DNA of 64,000 nt from Prorocentrum cordatum (Eukaryota; Sar; Dinophyceae; Prorocentrales; Prorocentraceae). Both the position numbers and the translations under genes were made by a program. Shown here piece by piece: positions 11,486 to 23,600 of the stretch. The notes beneath the pieces were generated by a model. That model saw only the letters and a list, made by a program, of their open reading frames with translations. It ran no database searches and was not told the DNA's origin. How positions within the stretch are numbered: the stretch's first letter is position 1; every line of letters starts with the position of its first letter. The DNA is taken from the NCBI GenBank assembly GCA_963575745.1, contig CAUYUJ010014209.1:338198-402197 (forward strand). Direction: 5' to 3'.

Positions 11486-11541
11486 GGGTGGCGGTGCTGA
11501 TGGTGGAGGTGGTGATAGCTGTGATGATGATCATGGCGGTG
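11314..11541 (+). repeat. (GAT)n array
   Basis: Imperfect GAT/GCT/GGT triplets. The predicted Met- or His-rich frames are repeat artefacts. The interval 11171-11313 before it holds no recognised feature. Confidence 0.9.
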
Positions 11542-11721
11542 AGAAGGAGGAGAAACTGTGAATAATGATTGAAATGAAAGCGATTGCGAGAAGGAACGGT
11601 GAGAAGGAAGTGGGAAGGGAACGGAGGCGATGAGGGTGATGAGAGAAGGGAATGAAAAAACAGCAGGGTGGGAGGGCGGGAAGGGTGCAGTACGAGGAGT
11701 ATGAAGCAATGGGCACAATAC
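11542..11721. other. Spacer, purine-rich, no gene
   Basis: A/G-rich degenerate sequence between the GAT array and the next modular element. Nothing recognised. Confidence 0.4.
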
Positions 11722-12450
11722 AAAATTATCCCAGTGCGAGCCTACCTAGGAGTTGGAGCCCCTAGGAAAGCAGCATTAGTAGTAACGGTAAAGCTAAGCT
11801 GAAGCTAAGCTCAAGCTAAGCTACAGCTAAGCTAAAGCTAAGCTACCGCTAAGCTACAGCCAAGCTAAAGCTAAGCTAAAGCTAAGCTGGTGCTAAGCTA
11901 AGCTGGTGCTAAGCTACAGCTTAGTTATAGCTAAGCCACAGATAAGCTGAAGCTAAGCTGAAGCTAAGCTGAAGCTAGGCTAAAGCTGAAGCTAAAGCTA
12001 AAGCTAAAGCTAAAGCTAAGCTAAAGCTAAGCTAAAGCTAGGTTAAAGCTATGCTAAAGCTAAGTTATAGCTAAGATAAAGCTAAGTCAAAGCTAAGCTA
12101 AAGCTAATTCAAAGCTAAGCTAAAGCTAAAGCTAATCCTAATGCTAAAGCTAAAGCTAAAGCTAAGGGGACGTAACTGGGGAACGGCGGGGCGGATCCTG
12201 GGGGAACCGCCCGGGGCGTTTTCCACTGCCCGCCACTTTAAGCTAATAAAGTAAGAACCCTTCTAGGCAGAGCCTAGGTAGGGAATAAGCTAAGCTAAGA
12301 TGAAATAAGCAACGCTAAGCTAAGGGAACGTCACTGGGGGAACCGCGGGGCGGATGCCGGGGGAACCGCCTGGGGCGGTTCCCACTGCCCGGCCCTTTAA
12401 GCTCACCGAGTAAGAACCCTTCTAGGCAGAGCCTAGGTAGGGAACTAGGG
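11722..12450 (+). repeat. Conserved-end repeat with AAGCT core, copy 1
   Basis: Left end 11722-11790 (ATCCCAGTGCGAGCCTACCT, CTAGGAGTTGGAGCCCCTAG, ending in an ATTAGTAG run). Core 11790-12165 is an AAGCTAAGCT array. The right end is present twice (12172-12290 and 12322-12450): GGGGGAACCGCC..., ACTGCCCG.CCCTTTAAGC, AAGAACCCTTCTAGGCAGAG and CCTAGGTAGGGAA. The right end contains the palindrome CTAGGC-AGA-GCCTAG. Both ends recur inverted at 41185-42835 around a quite different core. Confidence 0.85.
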
Positions 12451-12540
12451 AAAAGAGGTTGGGAAGAAAACGGAGGTCGGAACGACGAAGACAACAACTG
12501 AGCTGAAACGATGAAACCAACCAGGCCGCAGGCTGGCGCA

Positions 12541-12905
12541 CCTCCCCCTCCTCCTCCTCCTCCTCCTCTTCATCATCCTCCTCCTCCACCTCGCCCTCCT
12601 CGTGTCTGCCCCCCTCATCGGTATCCTCCTTGTCTTCCTCCTCCTCGTCCTCCTCCTTCTCATCCTCCTCCTCCTTCTCCTCCCCTTCCTCCTCCCCCCG
12701 CCCCATCCATCTTCCGCGTCCTCCTACTCCTCCTTATCCTCCTCCTCCTCCTTATCCTCCTCCTCCTCCTCCTCCTCCTCCTCCTCGTCCTCCTCCTTCT
12801 CATCCTCCCCCTCCTTCTCCTCCCATTCCTCCTCCCCCCCCCTCCATCTTCCGCGTCCTCCTGCTCCTCCTTATCCTCGTCCTTCTCATTGGCCTCCTTC
12901 CTCAA
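12541..12905 (+). repeat. CCT/CTC polypyrimidine tract
   Basis: Imperfect CCT repeat with an internal duplication: a block ending in CCATCTTCCGCGTCCTCCT appears near 12711 and again near 12843. Purines lie entirely on the minus strand. Confidence 0.93.
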
Positions 12906-13265
12906 AGTCCCTCCTCGTAGTAGAAGTCGTATAAATACTACGATTATTAATTTAAGTATTAGTATGGTATCGGTGTTGTTGGTCTTGGCACCATATATAT
13001 TTTTTAAAGGTAGTATTGGCGTTGAAGTTGGGATTATCAGTACGTTGATGGTTACCGGTATTATGATTACTGTTTGCAGTAGTGGTAGCGTGAGTGCTGG
13101 TATTCCGATTGCTATACTTATACGTAACACTCGCAATCGTGGTCAATAGCTGAAGCGTGATTGATGTTGCCACTGTTAGTATTATGAACGATATTCAGAA
13201 CAGCCAGCGCTGACTCCAAATATATTAAACGACCCAAATCAAGGAACCAAAGGAACCGAGCATGC
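12906..13265. other. A/T-richer spacer, no gene
   Basis: Degenerate ATTAGTATT-like sequence, probably a decayed triplet repeat. No gene signal. Confidence 0.45.
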
Positions 13266-13405
13266 TTGGAAACCGCAACTCAGCAAGCAAACAAGCGTGC
13301 AAACAAGCGCGCCAGCAAGCAAGCAAGCAAGCAAACGCGCACGCAAGCAAGCAAGCAGGCAAGCAGGCAAGCGAGCAAGCAGGCAAGCAAGCAAGCAGGC
13401 CAGCA
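13266..13405 (+). repeat. (AAGC)n tetranucleotide array
   Basis: AAGCAAGC repeats with GCGC and AGGC variants. Frames read as Lys/Gln/Ala/Ser runs and are not genes. Confidence 0.95.
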
Positions 13406-13678
13406 TACATACATAAGGGTAGTGCCGTTGGAAAAGGGGGGGTATGCATAGGCATAGGGAAAGTCATAGGAATTAGGGGGAATTGAAGGGGGGCAACGTA
13501 CCAATTAGTAGGGTTCGAGTTAGAATTTCTACAGGGCAAGCCTAGTTGGATACTTACTAGTTGGTAGTACTATGAATATGTGTAATGGTATTAGCGATCT
13601 GTTGGCTATGATCACTGCTACCACTAGCCGTATTACAATTAGTGTGCCAAGTACTGATACCGAGACTGGTTGAGAAAG
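13406..13678. other. Spacer, no gene
   Basis: Unique sequence between two arrays. No motif recognised. Confidence 0.4.
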
Positions 13679-13732
13679 TTAGTAGTATTATACGAATAAG
13701 TAGTCGTAGTAGTAGTAGTAGTAGTAGTAGTC

Positions 13733-13769
<37 letters not shown>

Positions 13770-13931
13770 CAGCAGTAATACTGACATTACCATTGGCAGT
13801 CGTAGAAGTAGCAGTAGTAGTGCCAGTAGTAGCACCAGTAGTAGTAGTAATAGTAGCAGTAACAGTAACAGTAGTAGTAGTAGTAGTAGTAGTAGTACTC
13901 GTAGGGGTAGTAGTAGGGGTAGTAGTGGTAT

Positions 13932-13962
<31 letters not shown>

Positions 13963-14050
13963 CGTATTAGTAGCAGTTGTAGAAATACTGAAATTATTAG
14001 TATGAGCTTTAGAATGAGTAGCGATCGTAATAATACAAGTAGTAGCATAC
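13679..14050 (+). repeat. (AGT)n array 2
   Basis: AGT triplets with AGC, CGT and GGT variants, same orientation as 7727-8640. 14051-14350 continues as a strongly decayed version. Confidence 0.93.
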
Positions 14051-14350
14051 ATGTGGGTACGAGTAGTCAAACTAGTATATAGGTAACGTTGAGGCTAGTA
14101 TTGGTACGACTCGTAGTATTAGTAGCAATACTTCCCGTATGATTTGTCTGAGTACGGTTAGTAATATGGGTGTTACGCTATGTTGCTGGGTAGTGTTCAA
14201 AGTATTCCTGGTAGACCCCTGGAAGGTATGATGGGTAGTCTTGCTATACTAAGTCAGCTTCGTATTAGCTGGCGCGTTCGTATTATAAGTGTTAATCGTA
14301 TGCGTATGAGTCGTAGTATGACTGCTTCTCATATGATTACTCGCAACATG

Positions 14351-14796
14351 AATAGTACTAGCAATATTTGTTTTGCTTGGCGGCTCCAAGGACAGATCCA
14401 GGAAGCGGGGCGGTCTCGGCTGGGGCACAGGGCGAGATAATTAGCAAGGACGGCACATAGGCCGACGTAGCAAGTGCACGTGCCAGGGACAAAATGCCCC
14501 CCATTAGGATGCAGGCGACCCGGAAGCGGGGACGCGGGCACCAGAAGAAAGCTGACGGAGGAGGAGTCGCACAGTGGCGCCAGCTCAGTCCGTATCGACC
14601 AGCGCGCAACGGCGTGGGTCACGCCGCGCCGCGGCAGCACGGAGGGCCAGTGAGGCCGCGCCGTCCAACACGACGAGGAGGCGAAGGAGCGGGGCACGGC
14701 GACGGGCGCGACGGCAGGCGAGGACAGAAGAGGGGGGAACCGAGGAACGCCTCACTCACAAGGACTCCCGGAAGTGCTCGGGCAGGAGCGACCGAC
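14351..14796. other. GC-rich unassigned sequence
   Basis: GC-rich with overlapping short frames on both strands and no convincing motif. It may be the 3' flank of the LINE remnant that follows. Confidence 0.35.
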
Positions 14797-17319
14797 CTAC
14801 GCAGGAAGAGTCGACCCTGTCTTCCGCCCCTGTCTTCCGAGTCCACAACCTGCAACAGCCTGGCTCTGAAGCCGGGGGGATGCAGCGGCAAGTATAGGGC
14901 GAGCACCACGGGCCACCCTGCGGGAGGGCCGAGAACGCTGCCAAAGGATATACCACTTGCGCAGTAGCAAGAGCTCGAAGGCGGCGTCCGCCGAGGGAGG
15001 CGAGACGACCAAGTCGTCGGCGCACAACGCGGGCAGCTTATCCGTCACGGGGGACGGGGGCGCAAAGATGCGAGCGTCGCCGAGGTAGCAGGGGCGGACC
15101 TGATGGGGGAACAACGGCGACCTGCCAGAGGATGAACCACTTGACAGCACAGCACTCACCTCAGGCCCGGCCCCAAGTGGTGCCGGAGAGGGGTGGCGCG
15201 CCAGGCTGCGCCATGCCGTAGCCCAGCACCTGGGGCGCCGCGAACCGTTCCCTGTCCACTCGGGCGTGCCGCGCCCGCTCCGAGGGCTGGAAGAGACGCA
15301 CCGGCGGGGACAGACTGCTGCAGACCCTGGCTGTCCAAAACAACACATGACAGCAGAGCAGCCCGAATGCACCTGGGGGTCCAGCCAGTGAGGACTCAGG
15401 AGCCCAAGGATGCCTGACTGCCCCGGCGGAGCCTCGGTTGGGGGGAATCCGCGCGGCACTGCGCGCCGCATCAGCGCGAGAGGAGGAGGAGGGGAGACGC
15501 AGCCGATAGCCGCACAATCCAGTAAATAGACGGAGGGGGAGGGAGGTGCGACGCCAATGTAGACGCTGTGAGTACTGTGACCACTGCGTTCCCTCCACCG
15601 TGTCTTGCGGAGGGTCCTCTGCGACCGCAGGGTGAACAGAGCGCCAGGCCTCGGTGGGGGACTGCGCTGTCACTTGCCCAGAGCAGCACCGCCTGGGGGA
15701 AGCACGTGAGGTGTGACCACGTGACGTGGCACGTCGGTCGCGACCAAGGCCACCAACCTGGGACGGTCCGTCACCTTGGAGCGCACCCAGGCGGGGCACA
15801 CTGGACGGGGGCGCAGCAAGAGCCACACCGAATGATGAATGGTAGAGTCAGGTGGAGCGCGCGGGGTGGGCCTCTGGCCAACATCCCCAGTCATCCAAAG
15901 TAGGTGCCCCGGAGGGGGGACAAAGACGGACCCTTGCCCCGTGGGATGCAGGTCAAAGGGGAAACCCGGAGGGTGGATTATTTCAGCCATCGTCCCACTG
16001 TCCAGGATGGAACCACGAGACCAGCGCGGGCTGTCTAGAACACAGCACATGGGCATTGGTGCACCTCTGCCCCATAAGAGGTAGCACGGGGGTATTAAAG
16101 GCCAAGGCTTGGCGCTGCGGTGAAACCAGCCCCCATCAAGGCGAGGAGCAACCACGAGGGGAGCTGGACAGCGGGGGACTGTCACCTCACGCAGTCCTCA
16201 GCCCCTACCCCCTGCGTCGCTGAGCGAGGCAAAGGGCCGGTTGAGGACCATGGGGCCGCCGACCCAGCGGGCTCCGCCCGGAACGGCGGGGTCCCAGATG
16301 GCCCACAGGGTCAGCGCGACGGAGACCACCTTGTAGAGTGAGGGGGAGTTTGTTCCCAGCCGCCCAAGATCGTTATTGTCCAGAAAGCATGCGTTTCGCT
16401 CCCTGACAGACCGAGTGGCGACTCTGAGAATCGACATGTTCGGGTGGAGGAAAGGTTTGAGCCGCAGGGCCATCCTCCACGGGAGGAACGGACGAGCAGG
16501 TGGGGGGAAGCGAGTAGCACGCAGAGCGAGTGGCCCCAGGCAAGGCGGGCCGACACCCCCGACCGAGGGGGGGGGGGGGGCACCAGCGGCCAGGCAATAC
16601 CTCGATCACTTGGGGCAGAAGTCCCATCCCCGCTGACGCTTGTCTGCGTAGTGGGTCACCCCTCTGGGGGGGGACCTTTTCCCCTTGGCCTTCCAATCCG
16701 TGTCGGTCCATGTGTCTCGCTGATGGTCCCACTCGTCCCAGGACTGCCATGTACGCCAGGGTGCTGCAGATCCAGATGCACCTGAACGTGCGGCAGCCCT
16801 GTCTTCAGTGGACCACGGGGGGGTCTTTGTAGCCTCCTTGCCCTCGTCGGCCCACGGGGGTGAGCGTCCGCTTCCGATGGGCGCGTCGGCCGTGCGTACT
16901 CTGGTGTCGCGCTGCGTGAGTCTGCGCTGCTTCTCCATGGCGTTCGGCCAGGCGACGTGGAGCTGGTATTCTCTGTCCATCCTGTAGGCGTCGTATCCCA
17001 TTTTGTTCCATGCCTGGAGGAAGTCGTCGCACTGCTGCACCGTGTTTCGCCTGGGGTCGGACTTGATGTTGACCCAGGCGCTCCCTTGCCTGTAGGCTGC
17101 CTTTCTGGCCCAGGCGCTCCATACCCCATTGAACGCACCTCCCAGCGTCTTCTGCATTCGCGTGATCTTTTCTGGTGCCGGCTCGTCCCTTGTAACGTCT
17201 GCATCGTCGATGGGTCTCAAGTACATGGGGAGGCCTCCCATGGGATCATCACGGCGCGCTGGTGGGATCGCAGCTGTCCGTGCGCCGCGCCACCAGCCAT
17301 GGGTGCTGTGCCACGGCAT
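14797..17319 (-). pseudogene. Second LINE-like remnant (CADD reverse transcriptase motif)
   Basis: Minus-strand sequence with broken frames. The 3' frame (15471-14797) carries LPALCADDLVVSPPSADAAF, resembling RT motif C with CADD in place of YADD. Upstream in that frame, LLDCAAIG...SP could be a decayed motif A. The 5' frame 17319-16606 (237 residues) has a hydrophilic domain with TLGGAFNGVWSAWARKAAYR and YQLHVAWPNAMEKQRR, then a Trp/Arg/Ser-rich tail; I do not recognise it, though its position would suit an ORF1 or N-terminal part of ORF2. The frames between (16750-15470) need several shifts to join. Alternative: unrelated GC-rich DNA with a chance CADD. Confidence is moderate for the RT call and low for the limits. 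Confidence 0.45.
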
Positions 17320-17524
17320 GGGTGAGCTGCGAGGCGGTGTGGCTGAGCGTTCTCTGGTGCTGTCTTCGTCGACTGTGGGTGGTCGGCTGGTCTAGCAATA
17401 CGCGTAGCATCATGATTATGAATAGTCGCGCTATCATTATTAGTGTTAGTCCGACTCGTGTTGATGATTGTCTAAGTAGTCCTAAGATACGTATGCGTAG
17501 TTCTCTTCCTCTTCACCTGCTTAT

Positions 17525-17755
17525 TATTACGTGTCGACCTCGTCCTCATCCTCGTTATCCTCCTCCCCCTCCTCCTCCTCCCTCTCCTCTTCCTCTTCCT
17601 CATCCTCCTCCAGCCCTTCGTGCCCCTCGAGCCCCTCCTCCTCCTCCTCCTCCGCCGCCGCCTCCTCCTCCCCTTTCTCCTCGTCCTCCTCCGCCTCCTC
17701 ATCCTCCTCCTCCCCCTGATCCTCCTCCTCCTCCTCCCCCCCCCCCCACACCAAC
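17525..17755 (+). repeat. CCT/CTC polypyrimidine tract
   Basis: Imperfect CCTCCT repeat. Frames encoding Pro, Ser or Leu runs are artefacts. Confidence 0.95.
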
Positions 17756-17954
17756 TCCACCCCCCACTCCTCCCACCTTCCCGTACCTCGTCCGCGTCGC
17801 CCCGCCGTCTGCCCACCCGCGGCGGGGAGAGGAGGGGAGCGCGGCGGCCCAGCAGCCGACGCACACCGCGACGCAGCCGAGGAGCACTGCCTGCATTCGC
17901 GGGCAGCCCATCGACGAGGGGTAATGCTGGGAAGGGGGAGCTGCCTCCAGAGGG
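17756..17954. other. Unique island between CCT tracts
   Basis: About 200 bp of GC-rich non-repetitive DNA separating two CCT tracts. No gene recognised. Confidence 0.4.
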
Positions 17955-18255
17955 GACGTGTCCTCCTCCTCCTCCTCCTCCTCCTCCTCCTCCTCCCTCC
18001 TCCTCCTCCTCCTCCTTCCTCCTCCTCCTCCCCTCCTCCCCCCCCCTGTCCTCCTCCTCCTCCTCCTCCCTCCTCCTCCTCCTCATCATCATCATCATCC
18101 TCATCCTCCCTCCCCTCCTCCTCCTCCTCCTCCTCCTCCCGCCTCCTCCGCCTCCTCCTCCTCCTCCTCCTCCTCCTATTCCTCCTCCTCCTGTTCTTCC
18201 TCCTCCTCCTCCGCCTCCCACCTCCTTATATTCCTCCTTATATTCATCCTTCTCG
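17955..18255 (+). repeat. CCT/CTC polypyrimidine tract
   Basis: Runs of CCTCCT merging into the CAT array. Purines are on the minus strand. Confidence 0.95.
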
Positions 18256-18270
18256 CCGCCGTCGTCACCG

Positions 18271-18341
<71 letters not shown>

Positions 18342-18460
18342 GTCGTCGTCGTCGTCATCAGCAGCAGCAGCATAATCATCAGCACCATCATCATCATCAG
18401 CATCATCATCATCATCATCACCACCACCACCAAAACCACCACTATCACCACCATCTTCTG

Positions 18461-18500
<40 letters not shown>

Positions 18501-18625
18501 GTCATTATCATCATCATCATCAGCAGCAGCAGCATCATCATCAGCACCATCATCATCATCATCATCATCAGCATCATCATCATCATCATCACCACCAAAA
18601 CCACCACTATCACCACCATCTTCTG

Positions 18626-18664
<39 letters not shown>

Positions 18665-21588
18665 ATCATCATCATCATCATCGTCATCATCATCATCATC
18701 ATCATCATCATCGTCAGCAACATCATCATCATCAGCAGCAGCATCATCATCACCATCATCATCAGCAGCAGCATCATCACCACCACCATCATTACCAGCA
18801 TCAGCACCATCATCACCATCATCAGTGTCATGAGAATCACCATCACCATCACCATCACCATCACCATCAGCAGCATCATCATCAGCATCATCATCACCAG
18901 CATCACCACCATCACCATCATCATCATCACCACCAGCATCGTCATCGTCACCATCACCAGCATCACCACAACCACCACCACCACCACCATCACCATCATC
19001 AGAATCATCATCATTATCAGCATCATCATCATCGCCATCATCATCACCACCACCATCATCACCATCATCGTCATCATCATCAGCATGATCACCATCATCA
19101 GCATCAACAGCATCATCACCATCATCATAAGAGTTATCGGCATTATCATCATCATCATCATCGTCGTCGTCGTCGTCATCATCATCACCGTCGTCGTCAT
19201 CATCATCATCACCACCATCGGCACCATCACCATCATCATCGGCATCAGCATCATCATGATCAGAATCATCATCAGCAACATCAACATCATCATCATCATA
19301 ATCAGCATCAGCATCATCAGCATTGTCGTCATCATAATCGTCGTCATCATCATCATCAGCAGCATCACAATCACCATCACCATCATCAAAATATCACCAT
19401 CACCATCACCATCACCCTTTCCATCATCGTCACCGTCAACATGATCAGCAACAGCATCAGCATCATCATCATCATAATCAGCATCATCGTCATCAGCATC
19501 GTCATCATCATCATCGTCGTCATCATCATCAGCAACATCACAATCACCATCACCATCATCAAAATATCACCATCACCATCACCATCGCCATTTCCATCAT
19601 CATCACCATCAACATAATCAACATCAGCATCAGCATCATCATCACCGTCACCATCACCATCACCTTCATTATCAGCAGCAGCACCATCATCATCATCATC
19701 AGCATCATCACGATCCGCAGCATCATCATCATAATCGTCGTCGCCATCATCATCATCACCATCATCGTCATCATCATCCTTATCCTCACCAGCATCCTCA
19801 TCACCAACAGCATCAGCAGCATCATCATTAGCATCTTCATCCCCACCTCATCCTCGTCCCCATCCTCATCATCATATTCCTCATCGCCGTCATCATCATC
19901 AATATCATCACCACCACGATCATCATCACCAGCATCAGCATCATCGTCATCATCATGACCGTCACCATCATCATGATCGGCATCATCAGCATCATCAGAA
20001 TCACCAGCACCATAATCACCTTCATCATCACCACCCATCACCATCACAGTCGTCATCATCATAAACATAATCATCAGCATCACCATCATCACTACCCTCA
20101 TCATCAGCATCATCAGCATCATCAGCATCATCATCGTCACCATCATCATCACCTTCACAATCGCCATCGCCATCACCATCACAATCAGCAGCAACATCAT
20201 CATCATCACCATCATCACCATCATCATCAGCAGCATCACCACAACCACCATCATCACCGTCATCACCATCATCAGCACCAGCATCATCATCATCACCATC
20301 ATCATCATCACCACCACAACCATCATCAGCATCATCATCATCAGCAGCATCAGCATCATCATCAGCATCACAATTATCATCGTCATCATTATCATAATCG
20401 TCACCACCATCATCACCATCGTCGTCGTCATCATCATCATCATCAGTACCATCATCATCACCATCACCGTCATCATCACCACCACCCCCACCACCATCAT
20501 CATCATCATCAGCAGAAGCAGCATCCTCATCACCACCATCACCACCACCACCATCATCATCATCAGCAGCATCGTCGTCATCATCATCAGCACCACCATC
20601 AGCATCATCAGCATCATCATCAGCATTATCGTCAACATCATAATCATCAGCATCATCGTCATCATCAACAGCACAACCATCACCACCACCATCGTCATCA
20701 GCATCATCATCATCATCGTCGTCGTCGACTTCATCACCATCATCATCAGCAGCATCACCATCATCCCCATCAGCATCAGCATCATGATCATCATCATCAT
20801 CGTCGTCGTCGTCATCATCCTCATCCTCACCAGCATCATCATCATCACCATCATGATCAGCATCGTCATCATCACCACCACCAGCATCACCACAACCACC
20901 ACCACCACCATCGTCATCAGCATCATCATCAGAATCATCACCATCATCATCACCATCATCATCACCACCAACACCCTGATCATCACCATCATCGTCATCA
21001 TCATGATCATCATCATCATCATCAGCATGATCACAACCACCACCATCATCATCATCAGAAGCAGCATCCTCATCACCACCATCACCACCACCATCATCAC
21101 CAGCAGCATCGTCGTCATTATGATCATTATCAGCATCATCATCATCAGCATCATCAGCATCAACATCAGCATTATCATCATCATCATAGTCAGCATCATC
21201 ATGGTCATCATCAACAGCACAACCATCACCAGCACCATCGCCGTCAGCATCATCATCGTCGTCGTCGACGTCATCACCATCATCATCAGCAGTATCACCA
21301 TCGTCCCCATCACCATCACCATGGCAATCATGATCATCAGAATCGGCATCATCATCATCATCATCATCATGACCATCATCATCGTCGCAGTCACCGTCAT
21401 GATCATAATCATCCTCATCCTCACCAGCATCATCATCACCATCATGATCAGCATCGGCATCATCATCATTATCATCTTGATCCGCATCGTCATCCTCGAC
21501 CGCATCGTCATCCTCATCCGCATCCTCAATCCTCATCCTCATCCTCATCATCGTCAGCATCATCATCAGCAACATCACAACCAACACC

Positions 21589-21649
<61 letters not shown>

Positions 21650-21945
21650 GCAGCATCATGGTTATCACCATCATCATCATGAGCATCATCGTCAGCACAA
21701 TAATCATCATCATCATCATCATCATCACAATGATCATCGTAATCATCATCAGAATCATCATCAGCATCATAATCATCATCAGCATCATCATTATCATCAT
21801 CAGCAGCATCATGATCACCACCACCGCCATCATCATGATCATCATCATCAGCAACAGAATCAGCATCACCATCACCATCGCCATCATTATCAGCAGCATC
21901 ATCGTAATCATAAGCATCATCAGCATCATCATCAGCATCATCATG

Positions 21946-21986
<41 letters not shown>

Positions 21987-22730
21987 TATCGCCTTTATCA
22001 TCGTCATCATCATCATCATCCTGACCAGCATCATCACCATCATCATCATCAGCATCATCATCATCAGTATAATCATCATTATCGTCCTCATTATCATCCG
22101 CATCCTCATCCTCATCCTCCTCATCGTCGTCATCATCATCATCAGCATCACCATCAACACCATCATCATCGTCAGCATCATCAGCGTCATCGGCATCATC
22201 AGCATCATCATCAGTAACATCGTCAGCATCATCAGCATCGCAAGCATCATCATCATCATCATCATCAGCATCGTCATCAACATCATCACTTTCATCAGCA
22301 TCATCAGCATCATAATCATCGTCCTGAGCAGCATCATCGTCATCACCACCACCACAACAACCACCATCATCATCAGCAGCATCATCAGCATCAGCATCAT
22401 CGTCACCACCACCATCGCCATCATCATCAGCAGCATAATCATCATCATCAGCATCAGCATCAGCAGCATCATCATGATTATAAGCAGCAGCATCGTCATG
22501 ATCACCATCATCATCATCAGCATCATCGCCATCATCAGCATCAGCACCATCATCATCGCAAGCATCGTCATCTGCATCAGCATCGTCATCATCATCACCA
22601 CCATCATCATCATGATCATAAACATCATCCTCATCATCATTATCATCATCATCACCGCAATCATCATCATCAGCAGCAGCATCAGCATCAGCATCAGCAC
22701 CAGCATCATCATCATCATCCATGTCCTCAT
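18256..22730 (+). repeat. (CAT)n array, ~4.5 kb
   Basis: Largest array in the window: CAT triplets with CAG, CAC, CGT and CCT variants and higher-order duplications (a ~145-bp block with CCACCAAAACCACCACTATC appears near 18420 and 18590). Open frames up to ~990 codons encode His, Ile, Ser, Asp or Met runs only. Confidence 0.98.
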
Positions 22731-22779
22731 CCTGCTCATGTGTGGGCACGCCATGCGTCGCTGCCAGTGACACGCCAGT

Positions 22780-22925
22780 ACAGCACCATGTAATGACAGG
22801 GAAAACAAGGGAAAGCGTGCCGAAACACAGCGAGGCCACAATTGGATCTTACCTCTCGGGCCTTGGGCGGAACCCCGTACCAGGCCACGAAACGTGCGAG
22901 GAGTGTGCCAGCACAAGCCGGCGCA
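22780..22925 (+). repeat. Degenerate unit of the 90-bp minisatellite
   Basis: Contains CGTGCCGAAACACAGCG and GGCCACGAAACGTGCGAGGA, close to the 8.7-kb minisatellite unit. It directly follows the CAT array. Confidence 0.55.
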
Positions 22926-23107
22926 GGAGGAGCACGAGGTGCAGAAGTCGAGGATGATGAGGATTGCCAGGACTTCCTTTCTTCCCCTGCGGGCAACCAC
23001 CACCTCGTCTCTCCTCCGATGGACGTCTCGAAAAGAAGAGCTGTCATGGCGCTACAGCTGGCCATCTGAAAACCAAAACGGTACCGAAAGCGACGAAAGA
23101 CAACTGC

Positions 23108-23235
23108 CACCACGGGCGACGGGGCCTCGGCGAGCGCCGTTGTGGACTCGGCGGTCCGCACGAGGTCAGGCCGATCGCCCGCACGGATCGACCCTCGGGC
23201 CCCGCCGTCCCAGGACAAAACCACCCCTCGAGGGC
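23108..23235 (+). repeat. GC-rich segment duplicated on both sides of MITE, copy 1
   Basis: Contains GGCGAGCGCCGTTGTGGACT, GGCCGATCGCCC and a TCGACCCTCGGGCCCC core. A related segment lies at 23478-23600, so the MITE at 23281-23461 sits between two copies. Confidence 0.6.
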
Positions 23236-23280
23236 GCAGGGCACACTGCAGGTGAAAAGCAGAACAGGAGGACAAAGCTA

Positions 23281-23461
23281 CTCCAGATTTTGTAATAAAA
23301 GGGAGGGGGGTCTCATTTCGGGGGGGGTCTCTTCCAGGCTATCTTGGAGGGCCTGGGGGGGTCTGGGGACGATGTTTAGGAGGGTTCTCCCACGGGGGGG
23401 GGTCTGAAATGTCTTGTCTTGGAGGGTCCAGACCCCCTCCCTGTTATTACGAAATCTGGAG
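23281..23461. mobile_element. TA-flanked MITE, copy 1 (181 bp)
   Basis: Ends are CTCCAGATTTT... and ...CGAAATCTGGAG, extending into a ~30-bp inverted repeat (TAATAAAAGGGAGGGG against CCCCCTCCCTGTTATTA). TA lies on each side (23279-23280, 23462-23463). The interior is G-rich and non-coding. The TA target and CTCC start resemble Tc1/mariner-derived Stowaway MITEs. Confidence 0.85.
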
Positions 23462-23477
23462 TAGCTGCCCCCAAGGG

Positions 23478-23600
23478 GCGTCGGGGGGGTCGGCGAGGGC
23501 CGCTGCGGACTCAGCGGTTGGCGCCGGGCTGGGCCGATCGCCCTCGCGGGTCGACCCTCGGCCCCCCCGACGCCAAGGGGCAGCCTCGCCCTCGGCCTTG
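23478..23600 (+). repeat. GC-rich segment duplicated on both sides of MITE, copy 2
   Basis: Related to 23108-23235 (GGCGAGGGCCGCTGCGGACT, GGGCCGATCGCCC, GTCGACCCTCGGCCCC). Confidence 0.6.

Noticed and set aside
18256-23003. Open frames of up to ~990 codons on both strands (His-, Asp-, Ile-, Met- or Ser-rich)
   Set aside because: They are translations of the CAT triplet array. All frames are open at once and there is no non-repeat domain.
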